A stretch of 64,000 nucleotides of DNA from Sedimenticola_A sp040506895 (lineage in GTDB: Bacteria; Pseudomonadota; Gammaproteobacteria; Chromatiales; Chromatiaceae). How positions within the stretch are numbered: the stretch's first letter is position 1; every line of letters begins with the position of its first letter. Below, piece by piece: positions 17,683-26,351 of the stretch. Under the pieces are notes generated by a model that did not search any database, was not told where the DNA came from, and saw only the letters and a program-made list of their open reading frames with translations. The translations under genes and the position numbers were made by a program. Where the stretch lies: assembly GCA_040506895.1 (NCBI GenBank), contig JBEVVY010000001.1, forward strand, positions 930,001 to 994,000, read 5' to 3'.

Positions 17683-17963
17683 GCCTTCTACAGGGTCTGC
17701 TCTTCTGGACAAAGAGTGCAATTATGGAGGTGTCGGAAGACAGGGTAAACCACCCTTTGCAGATTTGTTACCGGCCTGCCCGTGCACTGCCTGTCGGGTA
17801 CCCCACGACCACCCTGATGAACCCCTGGCGGGAAGGCTCAGAAAAAAGCCTTACTAAAAGGAAGTTGTATATATCATTATATTCTTATATTGTTATGCTT
17901 TCTGAAAGTGCAGCAGTATCGGCTTTCTGACCAATAGCCAGAATAATTGGTTCCGGAGTAATC

Positions 17964-19508
17964 ATGAACAACAATACCAAGACTGCTGCTGATTCCCATC
18001 CCGCAGAGGATAAACTGGTAAAGCTCGAGCAGGGCAAGGGCAATTTCACCCCCGCCGTCGACCTGAATTCCAAGCTGACCCGCATCGAGATCGATCTCAC
18101 CGGCCTGACCAGGCGGCTTGAATCGACCGATACCCGGTTGATGAATCTCCATTTCGAGATGAAGTCCCAGGAGAAAGTCGCTGAGCGCATCGACGAAACC
18201 CACGCCGAGCTCCAGGAGCTGCAGGTCGCCTACCAGGAGCTGATCCGTCAATCGGTCAAGCTGGCCAGGGAGAACGATGAGCTCTCCGCGCAGTTCTTTT
18301 CCCAAAACGAACAGATCGCAGACCAGCACGAGGAGCTCTCGCAACTGGAGCGCAGAACCGGTGCCCTGGAATCCAAGACCAGCCTCCTCAGCGAGAGCCT
18401 GGAATCGAGGGTCATGGGATTGAATGCCACCCTCCAGTCGATGGAGAGCCGCTTCAGCGAGGAGATCGCCGCGGCAGCCCAGGCCTCTGAAGCGCGCGAT
18501 CGTGAACTGTCCGGACGCATCGACCGGGTGGCCAATGCAACCGCCTCCGCAGTGAGCGCCCTTGAAAGCAAGATCCACACGAAAACCGATGAGCTGGCTA
18601 CAGGACTGCGCCAGGCCAACCAGGACATCACCACCCTCTTCGGCTCCGCCAACGATCTCGCCACCCATACAGGTGATCTGCAGCAGCAGGTGGGCGTGCT
18701 GGATGTCAGAACCGGCACGCTGGAAGAGCGTGCGGATGAGCTGGAAGAGCAGACCGGGCGCCAGCAGAGCGCCATAAGCACCCTTTTCGGAAACGCACGT
18801 CGCCATCTTCAGTGGGGTGCCGCCTCGCTTGTTCTGCTTCTGCTGCTGATCGGCGCCACAGCATACCACCAGGCCGACAGCCTGCAGCAGACCGCTGAGA
18901 GCGACCTGCAGTTGAAAGCGGAACTGGTCTCCCAGAACCAGGCGGTTCAGCAAAACAGCCGTGAACTGGCTGACATCGGCAACCGTGCAACCGAACTGCA
19001 GGCATCCCAACAGCAGCTCAAGCTGGAGCTCGACTCTGCCCTGCAGGCGGAAAAGGAGAAACTGAAACTGGCTCTCGATTCGGCGGTAGAGGCCCAGAAG
19101 GCGAAACTGGCAAAACTCCAGGAACAGATTGAGACCGTCGAGGAGAAGAGCGACAGCGCCAATGGTCGCCTGAGTGCCATGGCACCCCATCGTCAGTTCG
19201 GTACCGACAGCATCATCCACGGCCCCACCTGGCTGGCAAAACAGGATCCGGAGAACTACGTGGTCAGGCTGATCAGCGCGAATGACAAAGAGAAGCTTTA
19301 CCAGGCAGCCCAGCGCTGGGGGCGCTACCTGAAAGAGGACCTCGCCTTCTACGAGACGTCTGACGCGGGCCAGGGGAAGTTCGTGCTGGTGTACGGTGCT
19401 TTCAGCGATGCGGCCAGTGCCAGGAAAGCCGCACAGCGCCTGCCCACGATCGACCCATGGCAGCGTAAGCAGGTGGAGCGGATGATCAGCATCCAGGGCA
19501 AAATCTAG
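17964..19508 (+). CDS. coiled-coil membrane protein with SPOR-like C-terminus
   Basis: The 514-residue protein is almost entirely heptad-like helix: a cytoplasmic coiled coil (about residues 20-275), one membrane helix (WGAASLVLLLLLIGATAY, about 283-300), and a second periplasmic coiled coil (about 310-400). The C-terminal 80 residues (YVVRLISANDKEKLYQAA, then FVLVYGAFSDAASARKAAQR and a final W..K.V..MISIQ) have the pattern of a SPOR peptidoglycan-binding domain. I infer a cell-envelope or division-site role. It is divergent from the cobalamin operon and precedes hppA by 85 bases. Confidence 0.7.
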   Translation: MNNNTKTAADSHPAEDKLVKLEQGKGNFTPAVDLNSKLTRIEIDLTGLTRRLESTDTRLMNLHFEMKSQEKVAERIDETHAELQELQVAYQELIRQSVKLARENDELSAQFFSQNEQIADQHEELSQLERRTGALESKTSLLSESLESRVMGLNATLQSMESRFSEEIAAAAQASEARDRELSGRIDRVANATASAVSALESKIHTKTDELATGLRQANQDITTLFGSANDLATHTGDLQQQVGVLDVRTGTLEERADELEEQTGRQQSAISTLFGNARRHLQWGAASLVLLLLLIGATAYHQADSLQQTAESDLQLKAELVSQNQAVQQNSRELADIGNRATELQASQQQLKLELDSALQAEKEKLKLALDSAVEAQKAKLAKLQEQIETVEEKSDSANGRLSAMAPHRQFGTDSIIHGPTWLAKQDPENYVVRLISANDKEKLYQAAQRWGRYLKEDLAFYETSDAGQGKFVLVYGAFSDAASARKAAQRLPTIDPWQRKQVERMISIQGKI

Positions 19509-19593
19509 ACCCTCGATTAGCCGTGTAGCCCCGATTTTTCCGACTATTATTACGCATATGAGGAGTAGGAATTAGCCGAACACCGGAGCAGTA

Positions 19594-21600
19594 ATGAGCA
19601 TCTACATCTGGTTGCCACCGTTATTGGGTATTGTCGGCCTGGTGGTAGCGTTTGGGATCTACCGACAGGTGATGACCTACTCCACGGGTAACGAGAAGGT
19701 CACCCGGATCTCGGAGCATATTCATACCGGCGCGATGGTCTTCATGCGCCGGGAATACAGGATGCTGATCCTCTTCGCCGCGGTACTGCTGGTCCTGCTC
19801 TACATCTTCCTCGGTATAAAAACAGCCATCGCCTTCGTGGTGGGTGCAGCCGCCTCGGGAGGGGCCGGCTTTATCGGCATGTACTCGTCCACGCGGGCCA
19901 ATGTCCGTACCACCACGGCCGCCCACGACAACGGGGCACCTGAGGCGCTCACCATCGCCTTCTTCGGCGGTTCCATCATGGGACTCTCCGTGGCCTCCCT
20001 GGGCCTGCTCGGCCTGGGCACCCTCTACCTCTTCTTCGGTGGCGATCCCGAGACGGCCCACGCCATCCACGGCTTTGGCATGGGCGCCTCCACCGTTGCC
20101 CTCTTCTCACGTGTGGGTGGCGGCATCTACACCAAGTCAGCCGATGTGGGCGCCGACCTGGTGGGCAAGATCGAGGCTGGAATACCGGAAGACGATCCGC
20201 GAAATCCAGGCGTTATCGCCGACAACGTCGGGGACAACGTGGGTGACGTGGCCGGCATGGGTTCGGATATCTTCGAGTCCTACTGTGGCGCCATGATCGC
20301 CACCATCGCCATGGCATCCACCATGGCGGCCGATGTCATTGATCCATTGGGTCAGAGGGCGGACCTGATGTTCCTGCCCCTCACCCTCGCCTCCCTCGGT
20401 TTGATCTGCTCCATCCTGGGGATACAGATCGTACGCATGGCTTCCGAAAAGAGCCCCGAGGTGGCCCTGCGCACCGGCACCATCAGCGCAAGTCTTCTGT
20501 TTATCCTCACCTCCTATTTCGTCATAACCCTTGTCGACGTCAACTGGTATATCTGGGTGGCTATTCTTTCCGGGGCCATCGGCGGCATCATCATCGGCCT
20601 GGTATCCGAGTACTACACCGCCGGTAAGCCGGTGCTGAAGATCGCCAGGGCGAGCGAGACGGGTCCGGCCACGGTGATGATCACGGGACTTGCCTTCGGC
20701 ATGCAGTCGGTAGTGATTCCGCTGCTCACCATCTGCGCCATCATCTATGTCTCCAGCAGCCTTGTGGGGCTGTACGGTGTCGGCATCGCCGCCGTGGGCA
20801 TGCTCGCCACCGTGGGCATCACCATGGCCATCGACGCCTACGGTCCGGTTGCCGACAATGCCGGGGGGATTGCGGAGATGGGTGGCTTGGGTGAAGAGAC
20901 CCGGAAGATCACCGACTCGCTCGATGAACTGGGCAACACCACCGCTGCAATCGGAAAGGGGTTTGCAATTGGAGCTGCTGCCCTTGCAGCCCTGGCGATC
21001 ATCACCGCCTTTGTAGAAATGGTCTCGGCCAACGTCGAACACTTCAGTCTTGAACTGAGCGATCCCATCGTTCTCGTGGGCCTGTTTATCGGTGGCGTGC
21101 TGCCTTTCCTGATCGCCGAGATCACCATGACCGCTGTAGGTGATGCCGCGTTCGACATGATCAAGGAGATACGGCGCCAGTTCAAAGAGATACCGGGGCT
21201 GATGGAGGGCACGGCTGAACCCGATGATGCCCGTTGCGTGGATATCGCGACGACCGCTGCCCTGAAAAAGATGATCCTGCCAGGCACCATTGCAACGGCT
21301 GCTCCCGTGGTGGTCGGTTTCGGTATCGGACCGGAGGCCCTGGGTGGCATGCTGGGTGGTGCCCTGCTCTCATGTGTACTGCTTGCCCTGATGATGGCAA
21401 ACTCTGGCGGCGCCTGGGACAACGCCAAGAAGCATATCGAAAAGGGCCATTTCGGCGGTAAGGGTTCCGACTCCCACAAGGCCGCCGTGGTCGGCGATAC
21501 CGTGGGTGACCCCTTCAAGGACACCTCCGGTCCCTCCATGAACATCCTGATCAATGTGATGGCAATCGTCAGCCTGGTGATCGCCCCCCTGCTGGTCTAG
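19594..21600 (+). CDS. hppA: membrane-bound ion-translocating pyrophosphatase
   Basis: HppA couples pyrophosphate hydrolysis to H+ or Na+ transport. The 668-residue protein has about 16 membrane helices and intact active-site motifs: DVGADLVGKIEAGIPEDDPR, NPGVIADNVGDNVGD, GPVADNAGGIAEM and near the end DTVGDPFKDTSGPS. The GNTTAA sequence (alanine where K+-independent enzymes carry lysine in GNTTKA) places it in the K+-dependent class. Whether it pumps H+ or Na+ I cannot decide. It seems to be transcribed alone, with a modest ribosome-binding site (CGGAGCAGTA). Confidence 0.95.
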   Translation: MSIYIWLPPLLGIVGLVVAFGIYRQVMTYSTGNEKVTRISEHIHTGAMVFMRREYRMLILFAAVLLVLLYIFLGIKTAIAFVVGAAASGGAGFIGMYSSTRANVRTTTAAHDNGAPEALTIAFFGGSIMGLSVASLGLLGLGTLYLFFGGDPETAHAIHGFGMGASTVALFSRVGGGIYTKSADVGADLVGKIEAGIPEDDPRNPGVIADNVGDNVGDVAGMGSDIFESYCGAMIATIAMASTMAADVIDPLGQRADLMFLPLTLASLGLICSILGIQIVRMASEKSPEVALRTGTISASLLFILTSYFVITLVDVNWYIWVAILSGAIGGIIIGLVSEYYTAGKPVLKIARASETGPATVMITGLAFGMQSVVIPLLTICAIIYVSSSLVGLYGVGIAAVGMLATVGITMAIDAYGPVADNAGGIAEMGGLGEETRKITDSLDELGNTTAAIGKGFAIGAAALAALAIITAFVEMVSANVEHFSLELSDPIVLVGLFIGGVLPFLIAEITMTAVGDAAFDMIKEIRRQFKEIPGLMEGTAEPDDARCVDIATTAALKKMILPGTIATAAPVVVGFGIGPEALGGMLGGALLSCVLLALMMANSGGAWDNAKKHIEKGHFGGKGSDSHKAAVVGDTVGDPFKDTSGPSMNILINVMAIVSLVIAPLLV

Positions 21601-22005
21601 CGTGCCGCTTGCATTGTTACCATGGGGTGTCAGTTTTTTTTACATCTCGTGAAAACAGCTGCCTGTTTGTGCAAATAAAGATCCCTCATCCACTTGTTTT
21701 CCAAGAATTTGTCTGGATTGGAACGTTTTCTGCTATGGATATTACGTGAATGACTCTTAAGTGATCATGAAAAGCATATGGCTGCATGATTCCGCCCATC
21801 TCCCCCAGCCGGTTTTTCAGATCGGCCTGGGATCAGTCGTTGGGTGGGACCATTGTGTAATTTTATGGGGGGTACATAACGAGAAATCGCATGAATATCT
21901 CCAAAGTCCATCTTTTTCTTGAAAAAACCCTTTAATGATTTATATATACTTTTTATAATTTGAGCATTCACGGAATATGAAACCGACTGAGCTAAGGAGC
22001 GGGGT
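21601..22005. other. intergenic region upstream of the RRM-like gene
   Basis: I see no gene in these 405 bases. A run of eight or nine T near 21633-21641 has no good stem before it. The part 21900-21990 is AT-rich (several TATA-like words near 21940-21955) and probably contains the promoter of the RRM-like gene, whose ribosome-binding site AAGGAG is at 21993-21998. Confidence 0.4.
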
Positions 22006-22449
22006 GTGGAGATATTCATAAGCAGGCTACCAGACCGGGTCAATCGCATTGACCTGATCAGGTTCATAGCCCCTGCTGTCCACCAACCCCAGATGTTCTC
22101 AGAACCCCCGAAACGCGCTCACATCGACAACTGCGAAATCATCCAGATCACCAACCTGGAGACCCACGAGGTCGAGTTTCACGGCCTGGCCAAGATCGAA
22201 CCTGCATGGGCTGCCGAAGCGGCTATCGAGTACCTCAACGGAACCGAGTTGAAAGGAAAGAACATGGAGGTCAGGATGTTTTCACGCCGCTCCCCTTTCA
22301 AGGACCGCCGACGCGGTGAAGCCTCACCGATCAACACCGGCGAAACCAATCAGCGCAAGAGTGACCGCAGGCGTAACAATCTCAGGGTCGAGATACTCCA
22401 TGCGGGCACCGCACAGTACATCGTCAGTGACGATCAGCCCATTAGTTGA
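22006..22449 (+). CDS. small RRM-like (RNA-recognition motif) protein, copy 1
   Basis: A 147-residue protein with a GTG start behind AAGGAGCGGGGT. The N-terminus MEIFISRLP resembles RNP2 of an RRM, and HGLAKIEP (about residues 59-66) resembles RNP1; between them is one helix-sized segment and a central cysteine (DNCEIIQI). After RNP1 come AIEYLNGTELKGKNMEVRMF, the normal end of an RRM fold, and then a basic tail (RRSPFKDRRRGE). Two paralogues occur at 42921-43310 and 44743-45144. An RNA-binding role is inferred from the fold pattern. It is followed after about 100 bases by a regulatory gene pair. Confidence 0.65.
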   Translation: MEIFISRLPDRVNRIDLIRFIAPAVHQPQMFSEPPKRAHIDNCEIIQITNLETHEVEFHGLAKIEPAWAAEAAIEYLNGTELKGKNMEVRMFSRRSPFKDRRRGEASPINTGETNQRKSDRRRNNLRVEILHAGTAQYIVSDDQPIS

Positions 22450-22548
22450 TCTGTAAGCTGCCACTGTTTTTACAATTCGGGATTGCTGGGCGAGACGTTC
22501 AAGGTAACTATTAACCCCAAAGCCATTCCAATAAATCCGGGAGTTAGC

Positions 22549-24261
22549 ATGAGTCCCGAAAAGCGCTCCATCAAAGGCCGTGCACTGATTGCCGAGGCGG
22601 TTCTCGAGGACAACTCCGTGCTCAAGAACCACCTGGAGGAGTCCGGCTACGAGGTCACCCATACCTCGGATGGGTTCGACACGATAAAAACCTTTACGGA
22701 ATTCAAACCCGACATTGTCTTTCTCGATATCCACCTGCCGTTGCTCGACGGGTTCGATACCGTCAGGGAGATCAGGTCAATCGAGAAGAGCCATTCGGTT
22801 CCGGTGATCTTCCTCTCCCACTCCGATGACGAGGAGACCCTGGCAAAGTGTATCGAGGCCGGTGGGGATGATTTTCTCGGCAAGCCCCTCTCGAAGACCG
22901 TCGTCAAGGCCAAGCTGAAAGCCCTCGAGCGCACGCGCACCCTGCACCGAGAGGTGAGTATTCTCTACAGCCAGATGCGCAAGGACGAGGAGTTGGCCGA
23001 GTCCCTCTTCAGTGGCGCGGTAGTGGCAGACAACGTTGCCCTTGACCAGATCGCCTCGCTGCTCAGACCGGCAGAGCTGTTCAGTGGCGATGTGCTGCTT
23101 ACAGCCTATGCCCCTTCGGGTGATCTCAATGTACTGCTGGGCGACTTCACCGGTCATGGTCTGGCGGCCGCCCTGGGCGCACTGCCCATGTCCGAGGTTT
23201 TCAGGGCGATGACCGCCAAGGGCTTCGCTCCCCACCAGATCCTTTCGGGTATCAACAGAAAGCTCAACTCCCTGCTGCCGCTGGGCAAGTTCTTTGCAAT
23301 GCAGTTCATCTCCGTCAACAGCGGACTGGACTACATCACCGTATGCAACTGCGGCATGCCGGACATACTGCTGCTGGATGGTAAAAGCGGCGAGATAAAG
23401 CAGCGCTTCGGCTCCAACAGCATCCCGCTTGCCATTACGCCAGACATCGATTTCAAGCAGGTGGTAACCCATGTCAACGTCTCTGAGGGCGACCGTATAC
23501 TGCTGGTCAGTGATGGTGTTCCCGAAGCCAGAAACCCTGACAACGAATATTTCGGCCAGGCCCGTTTCGAAGAGGCGATTCGCAATAAATCCAGTAATGA
23601 AACCACGCTGGACAGTATCGCGGAGGCCCTCAACCAGTTCTGCCAGGACGCCCCACAGGATGACGATATAAGCCTGGCGGAGATCCCCTGCACACCGGCC
23701 ATACTCACCAACTGGGAACGAATCGCGAGCGCCGCCCCTGAAGCCGAGCCGGGGGAGAAGTCGGGAGATATTGCCGAATTCAACCTGACCCTCACCGGCA
23801 GCCGGCTGCGCCAGGCCGACCCCATCCCACTGGTCATCAATCACATCCAGGAGCTGGAAGGACTGCATACCCATCGGCGATTGCTTTTCACCGTGCTGAC
23901 GGAACTCTATGTCAATGCACTGGATCACGGCGTGCTGAAGATGGATTCGGGAATGAAGAATTCACCGGAGGGGTTCACCAAGTACTTCACCGAGCGTGAG
24001 AGCCGTCTTGCGGACCTCTCCGCCGGGTTCGTGAAGATCAGGGTCAGATCCCAGCCAACGGACAACGGTGGACAAATGCGCATCCAGGTAGAGGACAGCG
24101 GCAGCGGCTTCGACTACCCGGAATACCTCAAGGATTTCGACACGGGCCTGTCGAAACTCTCGGGCAGGGGCATCATGCTGCTGCGTCAACTGTGCGAGAA
24201 AGTGACCTACGAATCTCCAGGAAACAAGGCGGAAGTGATCTATAGCTGGACAGATAAATAG
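22549..24261 (+). CDS. response regulator with PP2C-type (SpoIIE) phosphatase and HATPase domains
   Basis: From ATG 22549 (after GGGAGTTAGC) the protein has 570 residues in three parts. Receiver domain, about 10-125: phospho-acceptor Asp60 in DIVFLDIHLPLLDG and lysine in FLGKPL, but the usual N-terminal acidic pair is replaced (ALIAEAVLED). PP2C/SpoIIE domain, about 165-370: LLGDFTGHGLAAALGALP and ILLVSDGVPEARN. C-terminal GHKL ATPase, about 430-570: LYVNALDHGV, VEDSGSGFD, SGRGIMLL, as in anti-sigma kinases of the RsbW type. This is the layout of a partner-switching controller. The anti-sigma-factor antagonist (STAS protein) is not in the window. Confidence 0.85.
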   Translation: MSPEKRSIKGRALIAEAVLEDNSVLKNHLEESGYEVTHTSDGFDTIKTFTEFKPDIVFLDIHLPLLDGFDTVREIRSIEKSHSVPVIFLSHSDDEETLAKCIEAGGDDFLGKPLSKTVVKAKLKALERTRTLHREVSILYSQMRKDEELAESLFSGAVVADNVALDQIASLLRPAELFSGDVLLTAYAPSGDLNVLLGDFTGHGLAAALGALPMSEVFRAMTAKGFAPHQILSGINRKLNSLLPLGKFFAMQFISVNSGLDYITVCNCGMPDILLLDGKSGEIKQRFGSNSIPLAITPDIDFKQVVTHVNVSEGDRILLVSDGVPEARNPDNEYFGQARFEEAIRNKSSNETTLDSIAEALNQFCQDAPQDDDISLAEIPCTPAILTNWERIASAAPEAEPGEKSGDIAEFNLTLTGSRLRQADPIPLVINHIQELEGLHTHRRLLFTVLTELYVNALDHGVLKMDSGMKNSPEGFTKYFTERESRLADLSAGFVKIRVRSQPTDNGGQMRIQVEDSGSGFDYPEYLKDFDTGLSKLSGRGIMLLRQLCEKVTYESPGNKAEVIYSWTDK

Positions 24262-24377
24262 TAGTAATATCAGTTGGATATAGACCATTCTTAAAGTATG
24301 GTCATGTTTAAAAAACCACAGTATGAGTCTATAGTTAAAGCAGGTAGAGATGCACTATCGATTTGGCGGGCATCCGG

Positions 24378-25295
24378 ATGAAGATCCTACTCATCGAAGG
24401 CAATATGGATGAGCGGCTTCGGCTGCTGCCCCACCTGCAGAAGTGGGGACACGACATCATCTGTGTCAGCGACGCCGAGGAAAGCATAGAGCTCATAGAG
24501 CAATCCCCACCCCGCCTCATTCTTCTCGACACCTCCCGCCCTGACCTGGATGAGGAGAAACTGACCCAGCAGCTGAGGCAGCTGGTGGATGTCCACGTCC
24601 CCATCGTCTTTCTCGTCGACACTGTGAAGCCGGAGAAGATACTCAGCGGTATTCAGTCCGGCTGCAGCGACTACCTGCTGAAGCCGATCGATATCACCCT
24701 GCTACAGGGCATCCTCATCTCCATGGAACGCTGCAGCCTTGCCATGCACCGGGAGGGGGAGCCATGCCGACCCGCCGAAAAGCAGCCCACGCTGGATGAA
24801 ACCACCGGCCTGGCCGGCAGAGAGACCCTGGATCATGTTCTGGAACGTGAGTCATACCGCTGTGCACGCTACAACCTGCCCATTGCCGCGATAGTCATCG
24901 GCCTGGATCACTTCAGGAATTACAACGAGCAGTACGGTCACCTGGCCGGCGACAAGTGCCTGAGGAAAATCGCCGGTATCCTGAAGGAAGAGATCAACCG
25001 GCCCACGGACCTGGTGTGCCACTATGGAGAGGACATCTTCACCATCCTGCTTTCGGACACCGGTATCGAAGGGGCACGGTTCGTAGCAGATCGTGTCTTC
25101 AATACCATCAATGAGATGGCAATCCCTCACCGGGAAAACCGAAAATCAGAAACCGTCAGCGTCAGTATCGGTGTCGCCTCCCTCTTCCCAGAACCCTGCA
25201 CCGCCCCAGGAAAAATCGTTGAATGCGCCGAACAGGCGATGAACAGTGCCAAGCAGCTTGGACGCGGGCGAATCGAGATATTCCACGAAGAGTGA
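24378..25295 (+). CDS. response regulator with a degenerate GGDEF domain
   Basis: I use ATG 24378; a TTG at 24363 is possible. The 305-residue protein has a receiver domain (about 1-120; Asp51 in LILLDTSRPDLDE, Lys in LLKPIDI) and a GGDEF-fold domain (about 140-300; TTGLAGRETLDHVL, FRNYNEQYGHLAGDKCLRKI). The active-site motif reads GEDIF at residues 217-221 instead of GG[DE]EF, so diguanylate cyclase activity is doubtful. The acidic pair at the receiver start is also altered (LLIEGNMDE). It follows the PP2C regulator by about 116 bases and may work with it as a c-di-GMP-independent or GTP-sensing partner; this is inference. Confidence 0.8.
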   Translation: MKILLIEGNMDERLRLLPHLQKWGHDIICVSDAEESIELIEQSPPRLILLDTSRPDLDEEKLTQQLRQLVDVHVPIVFLVDTVKPEKILSGIQSGCSDYLLKPIDITLLQGILISMERCSLAMHREGEPCRPAEKQPTLDETTGLAGRETLDHVLERESYRCARYNLPIAAIVIGLDHFRNYNEQYGHLAGDKCLRKIAGILKEEINRPTDLVCHYGEDIFTILLSDTGIEGARFVADRVFNTINEMAIPHRENRKSETVSVSIGVASLFPEPCTAPGKIVECAEQAMNSAKQLGRGRIEIFHEE

Positions 25296-25313
25296 CTTTT
25301 TTCGAGCCAAGGG

Positions 25314-25358
25314 TTTCCTATTTGTTCTATCCGGTCTAGAATAGAACACCAGGAGAAC
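25314..25358 (+). promoter_or_regulatory. lexA promoter with a GAAC-N7-GAAC SOS-type box
   Basis: A possible promoter is TTTCCT (25314-25319), 17-base spacer, TAGAAT (25337-25342). Directly downstream, where transcription should start, lies GAAC ACCAGGA GAAC (25344-25358), that is GAAC-N7-GAAC. This direct-repeat pattern is the well-known LexA operator of Alphaproteobacteria. The gammaproteobacterial CTGT-N8-ACAG box is not present. Two further copies of the pattern lie at 30004-30051. Autoregulation by LexA is inferred. Confidence 0.65.
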
Positions 25359-25376
25359 ATAAAGGATGACACCGTC

Positions 25377-25991
25377 ATGTCCCTTGCACTGACACGAAGA
25401 CAGCAGGAAATCTATGACTACCTCCGGGAGCACCTCTGGGAGTTCCCTCACCCACCGACCCTGGACGAACTCTGCAACGCCCTCGGCCTCAGTTCGAAGG
25501 GATCCCTGCACAAGCAGATCCAGGCCCTCATAGAGGCAGGCCTGGTGGAACCCATGAACAACCAGAGAAGGGGGATCCGGCTGGTTGAAGAGGATGCGGA
25601 GCTGCCGGCAGAGGACGCCCTGCCGATGATGGGCTATATCGCCGCCGGTCAACCGATCGAGGCGATAGACCACCAGGAGACGGTCCAGGTACCGGAGTTT
25701 CTACGTACCACCCGGCCCTGCTACGTACTGCAGGTCAGGGGGAACTCGATGATCGATGAAGGGATCATGGATGGCGACCATATCGTCATCGAACAGCGTG
25801 ACTCTGCACGCAATGGAGAGATTGTCGTCGCCCTGGTTGACGGCAACGAAGCGACGCTGAAACGGATCGAACAGAAACAGGGAGCGGTGATACTGCATCC
25901 GGCCAACCCGACCATGGAGCCGATGACCTTCTCACCGGACCAGGTGCAGATCCAGGGAATCCTTGTAGGGCAGATGCGCCGCTATCACTAG
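25377..25991 (+). CDS. lexA: LexA repressor
   Basis: SOS repressor of 204 residues. N-terminal winged helix (about 1-70): LTRRQQEIYDYLRE, PPTLDELCNALGLSSKG; C-terminal S24-type peptidase domain with self-cleavage site Ala90-Gly91 (IAAGQPIEA), nucleophile Ser124 (RGNSMIDEG) and general base Lys162 (EATLKRIEQ). All catalytic parts are intact. The recognition-helix segment SSKGSLHKQIQALIEAGLVE differs from the E. coli one (RSPNAAEEHLKAL) and resembles the SK-x-x-(I/L)H pattern of alphaproteobacterial LexA, which matches the unusual operator. It is transcribed alone and convergent with the SET gene. Confidence 0.95.
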   Translation: MSLALTRRQQEIYDYLREHLWEFPHPPTLDELCNALGLSSKGSLHKQIQALIEAGLVEPMNNQRRGIRLVEEDAELPAEDALPMMGYIAAGQPIEAIDHQETVQVPEFLRTTRPCYVLQVRGNSMIDEGIMDGDHIVIEQRDSARNGEIVVALVDGNEATLKRIEQKQGAVILHPANPTMEPMTFSPDQVQIQGILVGQMRRYH

Positions 25992-26003
25992 TACCGGTCA
26001 AAG

Positions 26004-26351
26004 CTAACCGGGATCTTCCCCGTAGTTGAAGGTGATCTCCTCGTCCTGTCTGATCTTCTTCAACGCGTACAGGTCGTAACCGTCGAACTCGGCATTGCAC
26101 TCAGTCGAGTGATTCAGATAACGCAGCAGGTTCTTCCCGTCACGTCCCTCTGCGTTCTCTTCATCATCATGATCATAGACCCAGAGTACATAGGTACCGT
26201 TCTCCCTGGTCTTGGGTCCATGGTAGGTACCGATGTACTCGCCTTTCTTTATCTTCTTCCGTGCGAAGAGACCTTTACCGTGTATTTCAGAGTCTGCCGA
26301 GTAGACGGCTTCACTCAGATCACAATCCTTCTTCTTTCTCTCAATACCCAT
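26004..26351 (-). CDS. SET-domain protein
   Basis: From ATG 26351 the product has 115 residues, almost only a SET domain: SEIHGKGLFARKKIKKGEYI at the start, GTYVLWVYD, LLRYLNHSTECNAEF (the NHS..(C)N pseudoknot part that binds S-adenosylmethionine) and EEITFNYGE at the end. SET proteins are lysine methyltransferases; the bacterial substrate is unknown. The post-SET cysteines are absent. The start codon shares one base with the stop of the ArnD-like gene (TGATG), so the two are translationally coupled. It is convergent with lexA, with only 12 bases between. Confidence 0.85.
   Translation of the reverse strand: MGIERKKKDCDLSEAVYSADSEIHGKGLFARKKIKKGEYIGTYHGPKTRENGTYVLWVYDHDDEENAEGRDGKNLLRYLNHSTECNAEFDGYDLYALKKIRQDEEITFNYGEDPG

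Noticed and set aside
17683..17963. Possible cobalamin riboswitch before cobU
   Set aside because: The region has GC-rich words but I cannot find the conserved B12-box (AGCC-x-GGAGACC-like) or the GCAACTGTAA-like core in the right order on the - strand.
25320..25376. Gammaproteobacterial LexA box CTGT-N8-ACAG
   Set aside because: Searched by eye before lexA and not found; the GAAC-N7-GAAC pattern is present instead.
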